Below are positions 33,325 to 40,985 of a stretch of DNA of 64,000 nt, in pieces (positions within the stretch are counted from its first letter, which is position 1; each line of letters begins with the position of its first letter). Location: the NCBI GenBank assembly GCA_963704335.1, contig OY969889.1, forward strand, positions 682,001 through 746,000. Direction: 5' to 3'. The stretch is from PALSA-612 sp963704335 (GTDB lineage Bacteria > Actinomycetota > Thermoleophilia > Gaiellales > Gaiellaceae). The notes under the pieces were generated by a model. It searched no databases. It was not told where the DNA came from and saw nothing but the letters and a program-made list of their open reading frames with translations. The position numbers and the translations under genes are program-made.

Positions 33325-33966
33325 GTGGAGTGGACGATTCTGGAGGGCCTGCCGCCCGAGGACGTACGCCGCCTGCTCGCGATCGCCCGCCGACGGACCT
33401 TTCGCAAGGGCGAGGTCGTCTTCCACCGCGACGATCTCGCCGAGTCGCTGCACCTGATCGTCAAGGGACGGTTCGCCGTGCGGATCACGACCCAGCTTGG
33501 GGAGACCGCCTTGCTCGATGTGCTCGGCGCGGGCGAGGCCTTCGGCGAGCTCGCGCTGCTCTCGCCGGGATCGCGACGGTCGGCAACCGTCGAATCGCTG
33601 GACGACGGCGAGACGCTCTCGGTCTTCCGCGACGACTTCGCCGTGCTGCAGGCAGAGCACCCGGGCGTGAAGGACGTGCTCCTGCGACTGCTCGCCGAGC
33701 AGCTCACGCGGGCCAGTGACCGAATCGTCGAGGCCCACTACACCGACGCCGAGACGCGCGTGCGCCGTCGCCTGCGAGACCTTGCCCTACGCCAGGGTCA
33801 GCCGGCCGTCTTGATGACGCAGGAACACCTCGCCGAGATGGCGGGCACGTCGCGCGCGACCGTGAACCGTGTGCTCGGCGAGGAGGAGCGGCGGGGGACC
33901 GTGGCGCTCAGCCGCGGCTGCACGACGGTCCTCGACCTCGAGGACCTCGAGAGCCGGTGCAAGTAG
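33325..33966 (+). CDS. Crp/Fnr-family transcription regulator
   Basis: Regulator of 213 residues with an N-terminal cyclic-nucleotide-binding-like domain (about 5-120) and a C-terminal winged helix-turn-helix. FRKGEVVFHRDDLAESLHLI and GEAFGELALLSPGSRRSATV are typical of the cNMP fold; the second holds the phosphate-cassette-like GELALL...RRSAT, so cAMP or another nucleotide may bind. The recognition helix is in TQEHLAEMAGTSRATVNRVL. No Cys set for a Fnr Fe-S cluster is present near the N-terminus. The start is the GTG at 33325. With a class III cyclase encoded 8 kb away, a cAMP link is possible but not shown. Confidence 0.88.
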   Translation: MEWTILEGLPPEDVRRLLAIARRRTFRKGEVVFHRDDLAESLHLIVKGRFAVRITTQLGETALLDVLGAGEAFGELALLSPGSRRSATVESLDDGETLSVFRDDFAVLQAEHPGVKDVLLRLLAEQLTRASDRIVEAHYTDAETRVRRRLRDLALRQGQPAVLMTQEHLAEMAGTSRATVNRVLGEEERRGTVALSRGCTTVLDLEDLESRCK

Positions 33967-34061
33967 CTCGGGTTTGATGCGGATCCGGCCACGACCGATG
34001 AGCGTTCGGTGATCTGCCAGTCTCTAACGGCGTACGGATCCGCAACCGACTCGGGAGCAGC

Positions 34062-34749
34062 ATGAAGATCCTTCTCACGTCCAGCGGCATCACCAACACG
34101 ACCATCCACGACACGCTGGTCGACCTGCTGGGCAAACCGATCGCCGAGTCCAGCGCGCTCTGCATTCCCACCGGGGTACAGCCTTTCCCCGGCGGACCCT
34201 CACACGTCTACGGGTTCTTGACGGGGACAGTGGGAGGCCCCATGTGCGCCCTGGGCTGGAAGTCGTTGGGAGTGCTGGAGCTCACCGCGCTCCCCAGCAT
34301 CAAGAAGGAGCATTGGGTCGCGGCTGTCGAGAAAGTCGATGCGCTGCTGGTCTGGGGAGGGAGCCCGTTGTATCTGTGCTACTGGATGCGGCAATCCGGG
34401 CTCGCCGACCTCCTGCCGTCGCTGCGGCCCGAGGCCGTGTATGTGGGTACGAGCGGCGGAGCGATGGTGGCGACTCCCGACTTCGGAGGCGAGACCGTAC
34501 GACGACAGCGAGCCGCTCACCGGCAGCGACGAAGCGCTGGGGCTGGTCGACTTCTCGGTGTTTCCGCACCTGGAACGCGAGGACATGCCGGCCACGCCCC
34601 TCGCCGACATCGAGAGATGGGCCGCCGGGCTATCCGTGCCGGCGTACGCGATCGACGACCAGACCGCGATACGAGTGGTCGACGGCAACGTCGAAGTCGT
34701 CTCCGAGGGACACTGGAAGCTGTTCACCCCCAGCCCAGAAGCGAGTTGA
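34062..34749 (+). CDS. pepE: Peptidase E (family S51), one frame break
   Basis: Serine dipeptidase of the S51 family, cytosolic, normally cleaving N-terminal Asp. The first frame starts MKILLTSSGITNTTIHDTLV and reaches the nucleophile elbow VYVGTSGGAMVATPDFGGE, with the preceding WGGSPLYLCYWMR loop. Around 34490 one base must be skipped; the next frame continues YDDSEPLTGSDEALGLVDFS, PHLEREDMPATPLADIERWA and ends KLFTPSPEAS at 34749, the normal family C-terminus. The length would then be about 229 residues, usual for S51. A ggag lies before the ATG. The break is probably an indel. It is followed by a GNAT gene three bases on. Confidence 0.78.
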
Positions 34750-34752
34750 AGA

Positions 34753-35346
34753 ATGGGACGCGAGTTGCGGGAGCTACGGGACGAGGATCTGCCGCTTCTG
34801 TTCGAGCAGTGGGCGGATCCGGTCGCGATGCACATGGCCGCCTTTACGGCGCCCGACCACATGGACCGGCACGCATTCGAGCGTCGCTGGTCGAGGCTAC
34901 GAGCCGACGAAACGGTGCTCAACAGGGTGATCGTCGTCGACGGCGACGTCGCCGGAACGATCGGGTCCTGGGGCGAGTCCGGCGAGCGCGAGGTGACGTA
35001 CTGGATCGGCCGCTCCTACTGGGGCAAAGGGATCGCGACCGACGCCCTTGATGCCTTCTTGAGAGTTGATCGGACGCGACCGCTCCACGCCCGCCTTGCG
35101 TCCGACAACGTCGCGTCGCGCCGCGTCCTCGAGAAGTGCGGCTTCCACGTAGTCGCGACCGAACGGGGCTTCGCCGAGGCGCGGTCGGCCGAGATCGAGG
35201 AACTCGTGCTACGGCTCGACGAGACTGCGTCGATGTCGACGGACAACTCGGCGGCCTCGAGCGCAACCCCGCATGAAACCTCGATGCGCCCGGCACGATT
35301 CGAACGTGCGACCTCTGCCTCCGCAGGGCAGCGCTCTATCCCCTGA
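34753..35346 (+). CDS. GNAT-family N-acetyltransferase
   Basis: Acetyltransferase of the RimJ/RimL-like GNAT type, 197 residues as read. RELRELRDEDLPLLFEQWAD opens the fold, YWIGRSYWGKGIATDALDAF is the acetyl-CoA loop, and RLASDNVASRRVLEKCGFHV the final conserved stretch. The domain ends near residue 155 (ELVLRLDE); the remaining tail is low-complexity and its last 62 bases run across the tRNA gene on the other strand, so the true stop may be earlier with an indel hiding it. It follows peptidase E closely and is probably co-transcribed. Substrate unknown. Confidence 0.75.
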   Translation: MGRELRELRDEDLPLLFEQWADPVAMHMAAFTAPDHMDRHAFERRWSRLRADETVLNRVIVVDGDVAGTIGSWGESGEREVTYWIGRSYWGKGIATDALDAFLRVDRTRPLHARLASDNVASRRVLEKCGFHVVATERGFAEARSAEIEELVLRLDETASMSTDNSAASSATPHETSMRPARFERATSASAGQRSIP

Positions 35347-35357
35347 GCTACGGGCGC
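35285..35357 (-). tRNA. tRNA-Arg, anticodon GCG
   Basis: A complete 73-base cloverleaf on the minus strand. Acceptor arms GCGCCCG and CGGGCGC pair fully; the D arm is GCTC/GAGC, the anticodon stem CTGCC/GGCAG with loop CTGCGGA (anticodon GCG, reading CGC), and the T arm GCACG-TTCGAAT-CGTGC. The discriminator is A and no CCA is encoded. C35 fits arginine identity. The GCG anticodon is unusual, since bacteria normally read CGC with inosine from ACG. Its first ten bases overlap the end of the YgfZ gene. Confidence 0.9.
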
Positions 35358-36127
35358 GTAGTCATCGAGTCTAGCGCCCGCGCCGTTACGTCCCCCAGGA
35401 CGAGGTCGGCGTCCTCGGGCACCTCGCGCCGGACGTAGGCCATAGCCGCGATGCGGCCTCCGTCGCGCACGGAGCTCGTGATGCGGCCGACCGCCTTGCC
35501 CTCGTACGACAGCTCCGCGTCGTAGACGGGCAGCTCCTCGCCTTCGATCTCCAGAACGCGCAGCCCGCGGTTGGCGCGGCCGCGGTAGTGGAGCCGGGCA
35601 ATGGGCTCCTGACCGGGATAACAGCCCTTTGTGAACGAGACCGCGCGCTCGTCTAGCCCGGCTTCCGCGGGCAGGATGCGGTCATCGATCTCATGCCCCC
35701 AGCGCGGCGTGCCAGCGAGCACGCGTAGCCGCTCGAGCTCGCTTGCATCCATCGTCGGTGCCAGCGGCTCGTCGAGCACCTCCGCCGCCGGAGTTCCGTA
35801 GTCGGTCGTGGGTATGCCGTTGGCCCTACCCAGCACGACGTGCGAGGTGTGCTCCTCGGCCTCGATCTCGACCTGTGCGCGTAACCGCATGCGCGTCAGA
35901 TGCTTCAGCACGACATCGCCGAGTTCCGGCTCGGTGAGCAGTAGGTAGTCGTCCGGGCCTCGCCGCAAGACGACGAGCGGCGCGATGACCCGCGCCTTCG
36001 CGGTCAGCAGCAGCGCCTCGCAGACCTCCTGGGAGACGTCGTTCGACACCATCCGCTGGAGGAAGTCCTCGGCGTCAGCGCCGCGCACAGCGACGTACGA
36101 GCGAGGCCGAATGGCGATGCCGTCCAC
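35348..36127 (-). CDS. ygfZ: YgfZ/GcvT-like folate-binding protein
   Basis: Folate-dependent protein of the YgfZ/IBA57 family, 259 residues, which helps repair or assemble certain Fe-S clusters. The family signature with its essential Cys is KGCYPGQE in VSFTKGCYPGQEPIARLHYR; the N-terminal part IRPRSYVAVRGADAEDFLQR and MVSNDVSQ is also typical. The start is the GTG at 36127, next to the divergent molybdopterin gene. The last codons are supplied by the tRNA-Arg gene: the stop TAG is bases 8-10 of the tRNA. Confidence 0.88.
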   Translation of the reverse strand: MDGIAIRPRSYVAVRGADAEDFLQRMVSNDVSQEVCEALLLTAKARVIAPLVVLRRGPDDYLLLTEPELGDVVLKHLTRMRLRAQVEIEAEEHTSHVVLGRANGIPTTDYGTPAAEVLDEPLAPTMDASELERLRVLAGTPRWGHEIDDRILPAEAGLDERAVSFTKGCYPGQEPIARLHYRGRANRGLRVLEIEGEELPVYDAELSYEGKAVGRITSSVRDGGRIAAMAYVRREVPEDADLVLGDVTARALDSMTTRP

Positions 36128-36145
36128 GTGGCTAGTGTAGGCAGC

Positions 36146-36757
36146 GTGCCCCTCTTCAGATCCCGCGCCGAGAAGAAGGTCGTCGAGGCGGGCTTCGATC
36201 CCGCACGGCTGCCACCCGGCCAGTACCTGACCGACAAGTGGCCGGTGCTCCACGCCGGGTCGGTGCCAGAGACCGACCTTGCCACCTGGGACTTCCGCGT
36301 CTGGGGCCAGGTCGAGCGCGAGCTCGTCCTCTCCTGGCAGGAGTTCAATGACATGCCAAGGGTGGAGGTGACCCAGGACATCCACTGCGTCACGCGTTGG
36401 AGCCGCTTCGACGTGACGTTCGAGGGAGTGCCGTGGAGCGCTCTCGCCGCGCTCGCCGCGCCGAAGCCGAGCGCACGCTTCGCGATCGCGCACGCCGAGC
36501 AGGGCTACACCGCCAACACGCCGCTCTCGTTCATCGAAGAGCCGCTCGCCGTGCTCGCCACGCACGCGGACGGCGAGCCGCTGACGCCCGACCACGGCGG
36601 CCCGCTCCGCCTCGTCGTCCCCGGCAAGTACTTCTGGAAGAGCGCCAAGTGGTTGCGCGGCATCGAGCTGCTGTCCACGGACCAGCCCGGCTTCTGGGAG
36701 CGCTACGGCTACCACAACGACGCGGATCCCTGGAAAGAGGAGCGCTACGGCTTCTAA
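36146..36757 (+). CDS. Sulfite oxidase-type molybdopterin oxidoreductase
   Basis: Single-domain protein of the oxidoreductase molybdopterin-binding family (MsrP/YedY or sulfite oxidase group), 203 residues. The Moco-binding Cys is in EVTQDIHCVTRWSRFDVTFE, and LSFIEEPLAVLATHADGEPL, LRLVVPGKYFWKSAKWLRGI and the final FWERYGYHNDADPW are characteristic; WRHG-type ends like YHNDADPW are usual for this group. There is no leader, so it appears cytosolic, unlike MsrP. Two GTG starts are possible (36128, 36146); the second, giving MPLFRSRAEK, avoids abutting the divergent gene. Substrate unknown. Confidence 0.82.
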   Translation: MPLFRSRAEKKVVEAGFDPARLPPGQYLTDKWPVLHAGSVPETDLATWDFRVWGQVERELVLSWQEFNDMPRVEVTQDIHCVTRWSRFDVTFEGVPWSALAALAAPKPSARFAIAHAEQGYTANTPLSFIEEPLAVLATHADGEPLTPDHGGPLRLVVPGKYFWKSAKWLRGIELLSTDQPGFWERYGYHNDADPWKEERYGF

Positions 36758-36811
36758 CCGGTCCACGGAAAGGATCCGCGCGAAGCGGACCCTTACCGGC
36801 GCGTCGATCGG

Positions 36812-37111
36812 CTAGGCGGCTGCGCTGACGGGAGGCGCCGAAACGCCCTCGGGCGCCTCGGCGAAGGCGGCCGTCTCCTCGACTGCGTAGGAGAGATTGA
36901 CGCTGGAGTCTCCGAGCGTCTCATCCACGTATGACTGAACGTCGTCAACGGAGTCGCTCTCCCAGAGGCAGGTGACGAGCTTTCCGTCGGCACTCGGAAG
37001 GAACTGCAGCACACGAGTGCCGTCCGGAGCCCCCTCGCCACGCTGGAGGCGCTCGCCTCGGGCGAAGGCGATCGGAGGATTGGTGAGTGTGTGCTGAACG
37101 ACGACGAGCAT
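36812..37111 (-). CDS. Small protein under TetR control, unknown function
   Basis: Cytosolic protein of 99 residues (MLVVVQHTLTNPPIAFARGE...), probably a ferredoxin-like dimeric barrel by its short beta-alpha pattern: VVVQHTL, RVLQFLPSADGKLVTCLWES and SYVDETLGDSSVNLSYAV. I do not recognise a named family; muconolactone-isomerase-like and DUF4242-type proteins are similar in style. A good aggag precedes the ATG. It is divergent from a TetR gene, with a perfect palindrome between the starts. Confidence 0.75.
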   Translation of the reverse strand: MLVVVQHTLTNPPIAFARGERLQRGEGAPDGTRVLQFLPSADGKLVTCLWESDSVDDVQSYVDETLGDSSVNLSYAVEETAAFAEAPEGVSAPPVSAAA

Positions 37112-37136
37112 GCTGATCTCCTTTCGTCACACGTAC

Positions 37137-37150
37137 CGTTACATGTAACG
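37137..37150. promoter_or_regulatory. Perfect palindrome, probable TetR operator
   Basis: cgttacatgtaacg is a perfect 14-base palindrome located between the divergent starts at 37111 and 37179. Its place in the only intergenic gap of the pair makes it the likely binding site of the TetR protein encoded next to it, controlling both genes. Confidence 0.7.
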
Positions 37151-37178
37151 TAACAGGTGTCGATATAACTGTCAAGCA

Positions 37179-37781
37179 ATGGGCAGGCCGAAAGAGCACG
37201 ACGAGCGCACCCGGGCCGAGCTGCTCGCAGCGGCGGAGAGTCTCGTCGCCGACGGCGGGCCCGAAGCGCTGTCCGTTCGCGCCGTAGCCGACGCAGCAGG
37301 CACGAGCACCCGCGCGGTGTACAGCGTGTTCGGGTCGAAGGACGGGCTCCTCGTCCAGGCACTGGCCCGCCGCGCGTTCGAGTTTCTCTACACCGAGATC
37401 GCCGGGCTCGAGGAGACGGACGACCCTGCTTCGGACCTGGTCGACGTCGGCGTGCCTGTCTTCCGGCGCCTCGTCCGCGAGCATCCCGCGCTCTACCGAA
37501 TCGCGTTCCAGCGCGTCGTGCCGGGCATGGACGCCGGCCCCGAGCTCACCGCTGCGCGGCAGAGAGCGTGGCATCAACTCGTCAGCAAAGTCGAACGGCT
37601 GGAGACTGCGGGCCGACTGGGCACGAAATCACCCGCCGAGGCGGCCGTGGAGTTCAACGCGATGATGGAGGGCCTGGCGAACGCCGAGCTACGAGGGGCG
37701 GTGCTGCGACTGCTGCCGGAGGGCAGCGAGGAGGAAGCCTGGCGTAGTGCTCTCCAGACAGTGATTCGCGGGTTTGCATGA
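37179..37781 (+). CDS. TetR-family repressor
   Basis: TetR-type regulator, 200 residues. The DNA-binding domain is TRAELLAAAESLVADGGPEA then LSVRAVADAAGTSTRAVYSV, with recognition helix GTSTRAVYSVFG; the C-terminal half has a TetR_C-like region FRRLVREHPALYRIAFQRVV. The ATG at 37179 is followed at once by GRPKEHDE, a usual TetR start. It is divergent from the small gene at 36812 with a 14-base palindrome between, so it very likely represses that gene and itself. Ligand unknown. A hairpin terminator follows. Confidence 0.88.
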   Translation: MGRPKEHDERTRAELLAAAESLVADGGPEALSVRAVADAAGTSTRAVYSVFGSKDGLLVQALARRAFEFLYTEIAGLEETDDPASDLVDVGVPVFRRLVREHPALYRIAFQRVVPGMDAGPELTAARQRAWHQLVSKVERLETAGRLGTKSPAEAAVEFNAMMEGLANAELRGAVLRLLPEGSEEEAWRSALQTVIRGFA

Positions 37782-37803
37782 ACCACAGCGAAGGTCCACG
37801 AGA

Positions 37804-37827
37804 AAGGGCCGCCTATCGGCGGCCCTT
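37804..37827 (+). terminator. Hairpin terminator after TetR gene
   Basis: aagggccgcc (37804-37813) and ggcggccctt (37818-37827) form a perfect 10-base stem with loop tatc, about 20 bases after the TetR stop. It is followed by ctgcc rather than a T-run. It most likely ends the TetR transcript. Confidence 0.65.
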
Positions 37828-37918
37828 CTGCCATCTGGAGATGGGAGGTGGGCAAGAGTGGTATCGGTCAACCGTGCCAGCGGCCGTGCCCCGTTCGGGT
37901 GAACTTGCCTCCAAATGA

Positions 37919-37947
37919 CGAAGGTGCCGGCTAGGCCGGCACCTTCG
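37919..37947 (-). terminator. Second hairpin between TetR gene and groL
   Basis: cgaaggtgccggc (37919-37931) pairs perfectly with gccggcaccttcg (37935-37947) around a tag loop, a 13-base stem. It lies 109 bases beyond the groL stop and may stop read-through from either side; read leftward it is followed by tcattt. Confidence 0.6.
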
Positions 37948-38026
37948 CTAGAGCAACAGTCGCTCCAAGACCCTCTTCTCGTATCACCGTTCCAGTTGCG
38001 ACCCGGCGACACGAAGGAGGGGGTCC

Positions 38027-38051
38027 GTGGGGGAACCATGGGTTCCCCCAC
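38027..38051 (-). terminator. groL terminator hairpin
   Basis: gtgggggaacc (38027-38037) pairs with ggttcccccac (38041-38051), an 11-base stem with atg loop, starting five bases after the groL stop codon. Its position directly after the stop makes it the main terminator of the groS-groL transcript. Confidence 0.7.
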
Positions 38052-38055
38052 CTTG

Positions 38056-39678
38056 TTACATCATGTCCGGCATGCCTCCGGGCATTCCGCCACCGCCACC
38101 GTTCTTCTCCGGTGCCTCGGCGACGATGGCCTCGGTCGTGAGGATGTTCTTCGCGATCGAAGCCGCGTTCTGAAGCGCGGAGCGAGTGACCATGGTCGGG
38201 TCGATGATCCCGGCCGCGACGAGGTCCTCGATCTCGCCGGTGTCGACGTTCAGGCCCTCGCCCTTCTTGGCGCGGCGGACCTGGTCGACGACGACGGAGC
38301 CTTCGAGGCCGCCGTTGTACGCGAGCTGGCGGAGCGGCTCCTCGAGCGAGCGGAGGATGATCTGCGCGCCCGTCTTCTCATCACCCTCGAAGCTGTCGAG
38401 CTTGATGGCAGAAGACGAGTTCAGCAGCGCCACACCGCCTCCCGAGCCAATGCCCTCCTCGAGGGCAGCTCGAGTGGCCTTGAGCGCGTCCTCGACGCGG
38501 TGCTTCTTCTCCTTGATCTCGACCTCGGTAGCGGCACCGACCTTGACGACGGCAACGCCGCCGGCAAGCTTGGCCAGCCGCTCCTGGAGCTTCTCGCGGT
38601 CGAAGTCGGAGTCGGTGTTCTCGATCTCGGATTTCAGCTGCTTGATCCGCCCCTTGATGTCATCGGACTTGCCGCCACCGTCGATGATCGTGGTCGTGTC
38701 CTTGTCGACAACGACCTTGCGCGCGGTGCCGAGCTGGGTGAGCTTCGTGTTCTCGAGCTTGAGGCCCATCTCCTCGGTGATCACTTCGCCACCGGAGACG
38801 ATGGCGATGTCCTCGAGCATCCGCTTGCGGCGGTCACCGAAGCCCGGAGCCTTCACGGCGACGGCCGTGAACGTGCCGCGGAGCTTGTTGACGACGATCG
38901 TCGCGAGCGACTCGCCCTCGACGTCCTCGGACACGATCAGCAGAGGGCGACCGGCCTGGATGACCTGCTCCAGCACGGGCAGGAGATCCTTGACGGCGCC
39001 GATCTTCTGGTTCGCGATCAGGATGTACGGATCCTCGAGCACGGCTTCCATGCGCTCGGGGTCGGTGACCATGTACGGCGACAGGTAGCCCTTGTCGAAC
39101 TGCATGCCCTCGGTGAACTCGAGCTCGAGGCCGAACGTCTGGCCCTCCTCGACGTTCACAACGCCGTCCTTGCCCACCTTCTCGATGGCTTCAGCGATGA
39201 CGTCGCCGATCTCGCGCTCGCGCGAGACGACGGTACCGACACGGGCGATGTCCTCCTTGCCGGAGACCTGCTTCGAGTTCTTCTTCAGGTCCTCGACGAC
39301 TGCCTCGACGGCCTTCTCGATGCCGCGCTTGAGCCCCATCGGGTTCGCGCCTGCGGCGACGTTCTTCAGGCCCTCGCGGACGATGGCCTGGGCGAGCACC
39401 GTAGCGGTGGTCGTTCCGTCACCCGCGACGTCGTCGGTCGACGTGGCGGCTTCGCGGATCAGCTGTGCGCCCTGGTTCTCGAAGACGTCCTCGACGTCGA
39501 TCTCGCGTGCGATCGTGACGCCATCGTTCGTGATCGTGGGCGCGCCGAACTTCTTGTCGAGCACGACGTACCGACCCTTCGGGCCAAGAGTCACCTTGAC
39601 CGCGTCGGCGAGGATGTTCACGCCGCGCTCGAGCGCGCGCCGTGCGTCCTCGTTGAACTTCAGCTCCTTGTGAGCCAT
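38056..39678 (-). CDS. groL: Chaperonin GroEL
   Basis: 60-kDa chaperonin, 540 residues, full length. VTLGPKGRYVVLDKKFGAPT and AGDGTTTATVLAQAIV (ATP site) are invariant family segments, as are ISPYM-like KGYLSPYMVTDPERME and GGGVALLNSS-type GSGGGVALLNSSSAIKL. The C-terminus ends in GGGGGMPGGMPDMM, the usual Gly-Met tail that points into the cavity. It lies 21 bases after groS and shares its promoter and CIRCE-like operator. The ATG at 39678 has a gaggag-type site upstream. Confidence 0.97.
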   Translation of the reverse strand: MAHKELKFNEDARRALERGVNILADAVKVTLGPKGRYVVLDKKFGAPTITNDGVTIAREIDVEDVFENQGAQLIREAATSTDDVAGDGTTTATVLAQAIVREGLKNVAAGANPMGLKRGIEKAVEAVVEDLKKNSKQVSGKEDIARVGTVVSREREIGDVIAEAIEKVGKDGVVNVEEGQTFGLELEFTEGMQFDKGYLSPYMVTDPERMEAVLEDPYILIANQKIGAVKDLLPVLEQVIQAGRPLLIVSEDVEGESLATIVVNKLRGTFTAVAVKAPGFGDRRKRMLEDIAIVSGGEVITEEMGLKLENTKLTQLGTARKVVVDKDTTTIIDGGGKSDDIKGRIKQLKSEIENTDSDFDREKLQERLAKLAGGVAVVKVGAATEVEIKEKKHRVEDALKATRAALEEGIGSGGGVALLNSSSAIKLDSFEGDEKTGAQIILRSLEEPLRQLAYNGGLEGSVVVDQVRRAKKGEGLNVDTGEIEDLVAAGIIDPTMVTRSALQNAASIAKNILTTEAIVAEAPEKNGGGGGMPGGMPDMM

Positions 39679-39699
39679 GTCTCTCCTCTTTCTCCTCGT

Positions 39700-40041
39700 C
39701 TACGCCTTCGCGCCTGCCAGCTCGCGCTTGCCCTTGGCCTTGGCCTTGGTGGTGGCCACGACCTTGGCGAGCACGTCCGACTCGCGAAGGATCAAAAGGT
39801 CGTCGGCGCCGACTTTCACCTCGGTGCCGCCGTACTTCGAGTAGATGACCTCGTCACCCACCTCGACGTCCATGGGGATGTACTCCCCGTCTTCGTCACG
39901 GCCACCCGGGCCGACCGCGAGCACGCGGCCGCGCTGGGGCTTCTCTTTCGCCGTGTCAGGCAGAACGATTCCGCTCGCCGTCGTCTCCTCTTCCTCGAGG
40001 GCCTCGACGATGAGCCTGTCTCCTAGCGGCTGCAGGTCCAT
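39700..40041 (-). CDS. groS: Co-chaperonin GroES
   Basis: 10-kDa co-chaperonin, 113 residues, somewhat longer than usual because of a Lys/Ala-rich tail (TTKAKAKGKRELAGAKA). Core segments: LQPLGDRLIVEALEEEETTA, SGIVLPDTAKEKPQRGRVLA and VGDEVIYSKYGGTEVKVGAD. I prefer the ATG at 40041, seven bases after aggagg, over the GTG at 40047, which would sit too close to the ribosome-binding site. It is the first gene of the operon, behind the CIRCE-like repeat. Confidence 0.96.
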   Translation of the reverse strand: MDLQPLGDRLIVEALEEEETTASGIVLPDTAKEKPQRGRVLAVGPGGRDEDGEYIPMDVEVGDEVIYSKYGGTEVKVGADDLLILRESDVLAKVVATTKAKAKGKRELAGAKA

Positions 40042-40077
40042 CCGCACTCCTCCTTGCTACTGACTTTGTGACACTTG

Positions 40078-40104
40078 CTGGCACTCTATCATCAAGAGTG
40101 CCAG
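40078..40104. promoter_or_regulatory. CIRCE-like HrcA operator
   Basis: CTGGCACTC and GAGTGCCAG form perfect 9-base arms separated by nine bases (tatcatcaa), 37 bases before the groS start. The spacing and the GCACTC/GAGTGC core are those of CIRCE (TTAGCACTC-N9-GAGTGCTAA), with the outer TTA changed to CTG. HrcA should repress groS-groL here. Confidence 0.85.
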
Positions 40105-40179
40105 GCCATTCTACAACGGTTTGATCGGGTAGCGCAAGCCTTCGGCCACCACATCGTTACAAGCTCTACCGTATCTACC

Positions 40180-40620
40180 ATGCGACGGGAGTTCTCCGCG
40201 GGTGGCGTGCTCGTCCGCCGACTGCGCGGCGAGTGGTGGTTGGCCGCCATCCGGCCAGGAGGTAAGCGCGAGGGAGTCTGGGCCTTGCCGAAAGGAATGA
40301 TCGCCGACGGCGAGCGCCCTGACGAGACCGCGTTGCGCGAGGTCGCCGAGGAGACCGGCGCCACGGGCCGCCTGGTGCGCAAGCTGGGCGACGTCCGCTA
40401 CACGTACACGTGGCAAGGCGAGCGGGTGTTCAAGGTCGTGAGCTTCTACCTGCTGCGTTACGGCCGCGGCCGGCTCGGCGACGTGCCGCCGGAGCATGCC
40501 CATGAGGTGGCAGACGTCCGCTGGTTGCCGCTCGAGGACGCACCGAGGCTGCTCGCCTACGGTGGCGAGCGCGAGATGGCCGAACGGGCCCGCGCTGCAC
40601 TCGAGAGCGACGCTTTATGA
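40180..40620 (+). CDS. Nudix hydrolase
   Basis: Nudix-fold pyrophosphohydrolase, 146 residues. The Nudix box is GMIADGERPDETALREVAEE followed by TGATG, with all catalytic acids present. REFSAGGVLVRRLRGEWWLA at the N-terminus and WALPKG before the box are typical of MutT-like and Ap4A-hydrolase-like proteins. The ATG at 40180 begins the fold exactly; a longer frame would cross the CIRCE-like element. Its stop overlaps the next ATG (ATGA). Substrate not predictable; house-cleaning of oxidised or diadenosine nucleotides is common. Confidence 0.88.
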   Translation: MRREFSAGGVLVRRLRGEWWLAAIRPGGKREGVWALPKGMIADGERPDETALREVAEETGATGRLVRKLGDVRYTYTWQGERVFKVVSFYLLRYGRGRLGDVPPEHAHEVADVRWLPLEDAPRLLAYGGEREMAERARAALESDAL

Positions 40621-40979
40621 TCGCCGGAACCGTGTTCGCCCTCAACTTCTATTCACCGATCGTCGCCGACCAGCTGCGCAGCGGGCGCAAGACGGCCACG
40701 ATCCGGCTCGGCGACAAGTCGGGGAAGTACAGGAAGGGGATGATCGTGCAGATCCTTTGCGGGTCGCGCTACAGCCCACGCGAGCGGGTCTTCGACGCGG
40801 TCATCGACAAGGTCGAGGTCAAGGGGCTCGGCGAGCTGTCGCCGAACGAGGTCGAGCACGACAACCCGGAGCTCCGCTCCACCGAGGATATGGCCGAGTT
40901 CCTCGCCCGCCTCTACAACCGCGACGTCACTCTCGACGACACGGTGACGCTCATCCGCTTTTCCGAGATTCGCTCCTAG
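40617..40979 (+). CDS. ASCH-domain protein (YqfB-like)
   Basis: Small protein of 120 residues with a PUA/ASCH-type fold: LNFYSPIVADQLRSGRKTAT followed by IRLGDKSGKYRKGMIVQI is the recognisable core, with the conserved GRKTxTIR motif. Members bind RNA or, in the YqfB group, hydrolyse N4-acetylcytidine-type nucleosides. It is coupled to the Nudix gene by an ATGA overlap, which would suit a nucleotide-related role. The rest of the sequence (ELRSTEDMAEFLARLYNRDV) is family-like. Function inferred. Confidence 0.78.
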   Translation: MIAGTVFALNFYSPIVADQLRSGRKTATIRLGDKSGKYRKGMIVQILCGSRYSPRERVFDAVIDKVEVKGLGELSPNEVEHDNPELRSTEDMAEFLARLYNRDVTLDDTVTLIRFSEIRS

Positions 40980-40985
40980 CCGGGG

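Noticed and set aside
37915..40026. A 703-codon open frame on the plus strand
   Set aside because: It is the antisense shadow of groL-groS, which are certain; its product is low-complexity and Asp/Leu/Arg-rich.
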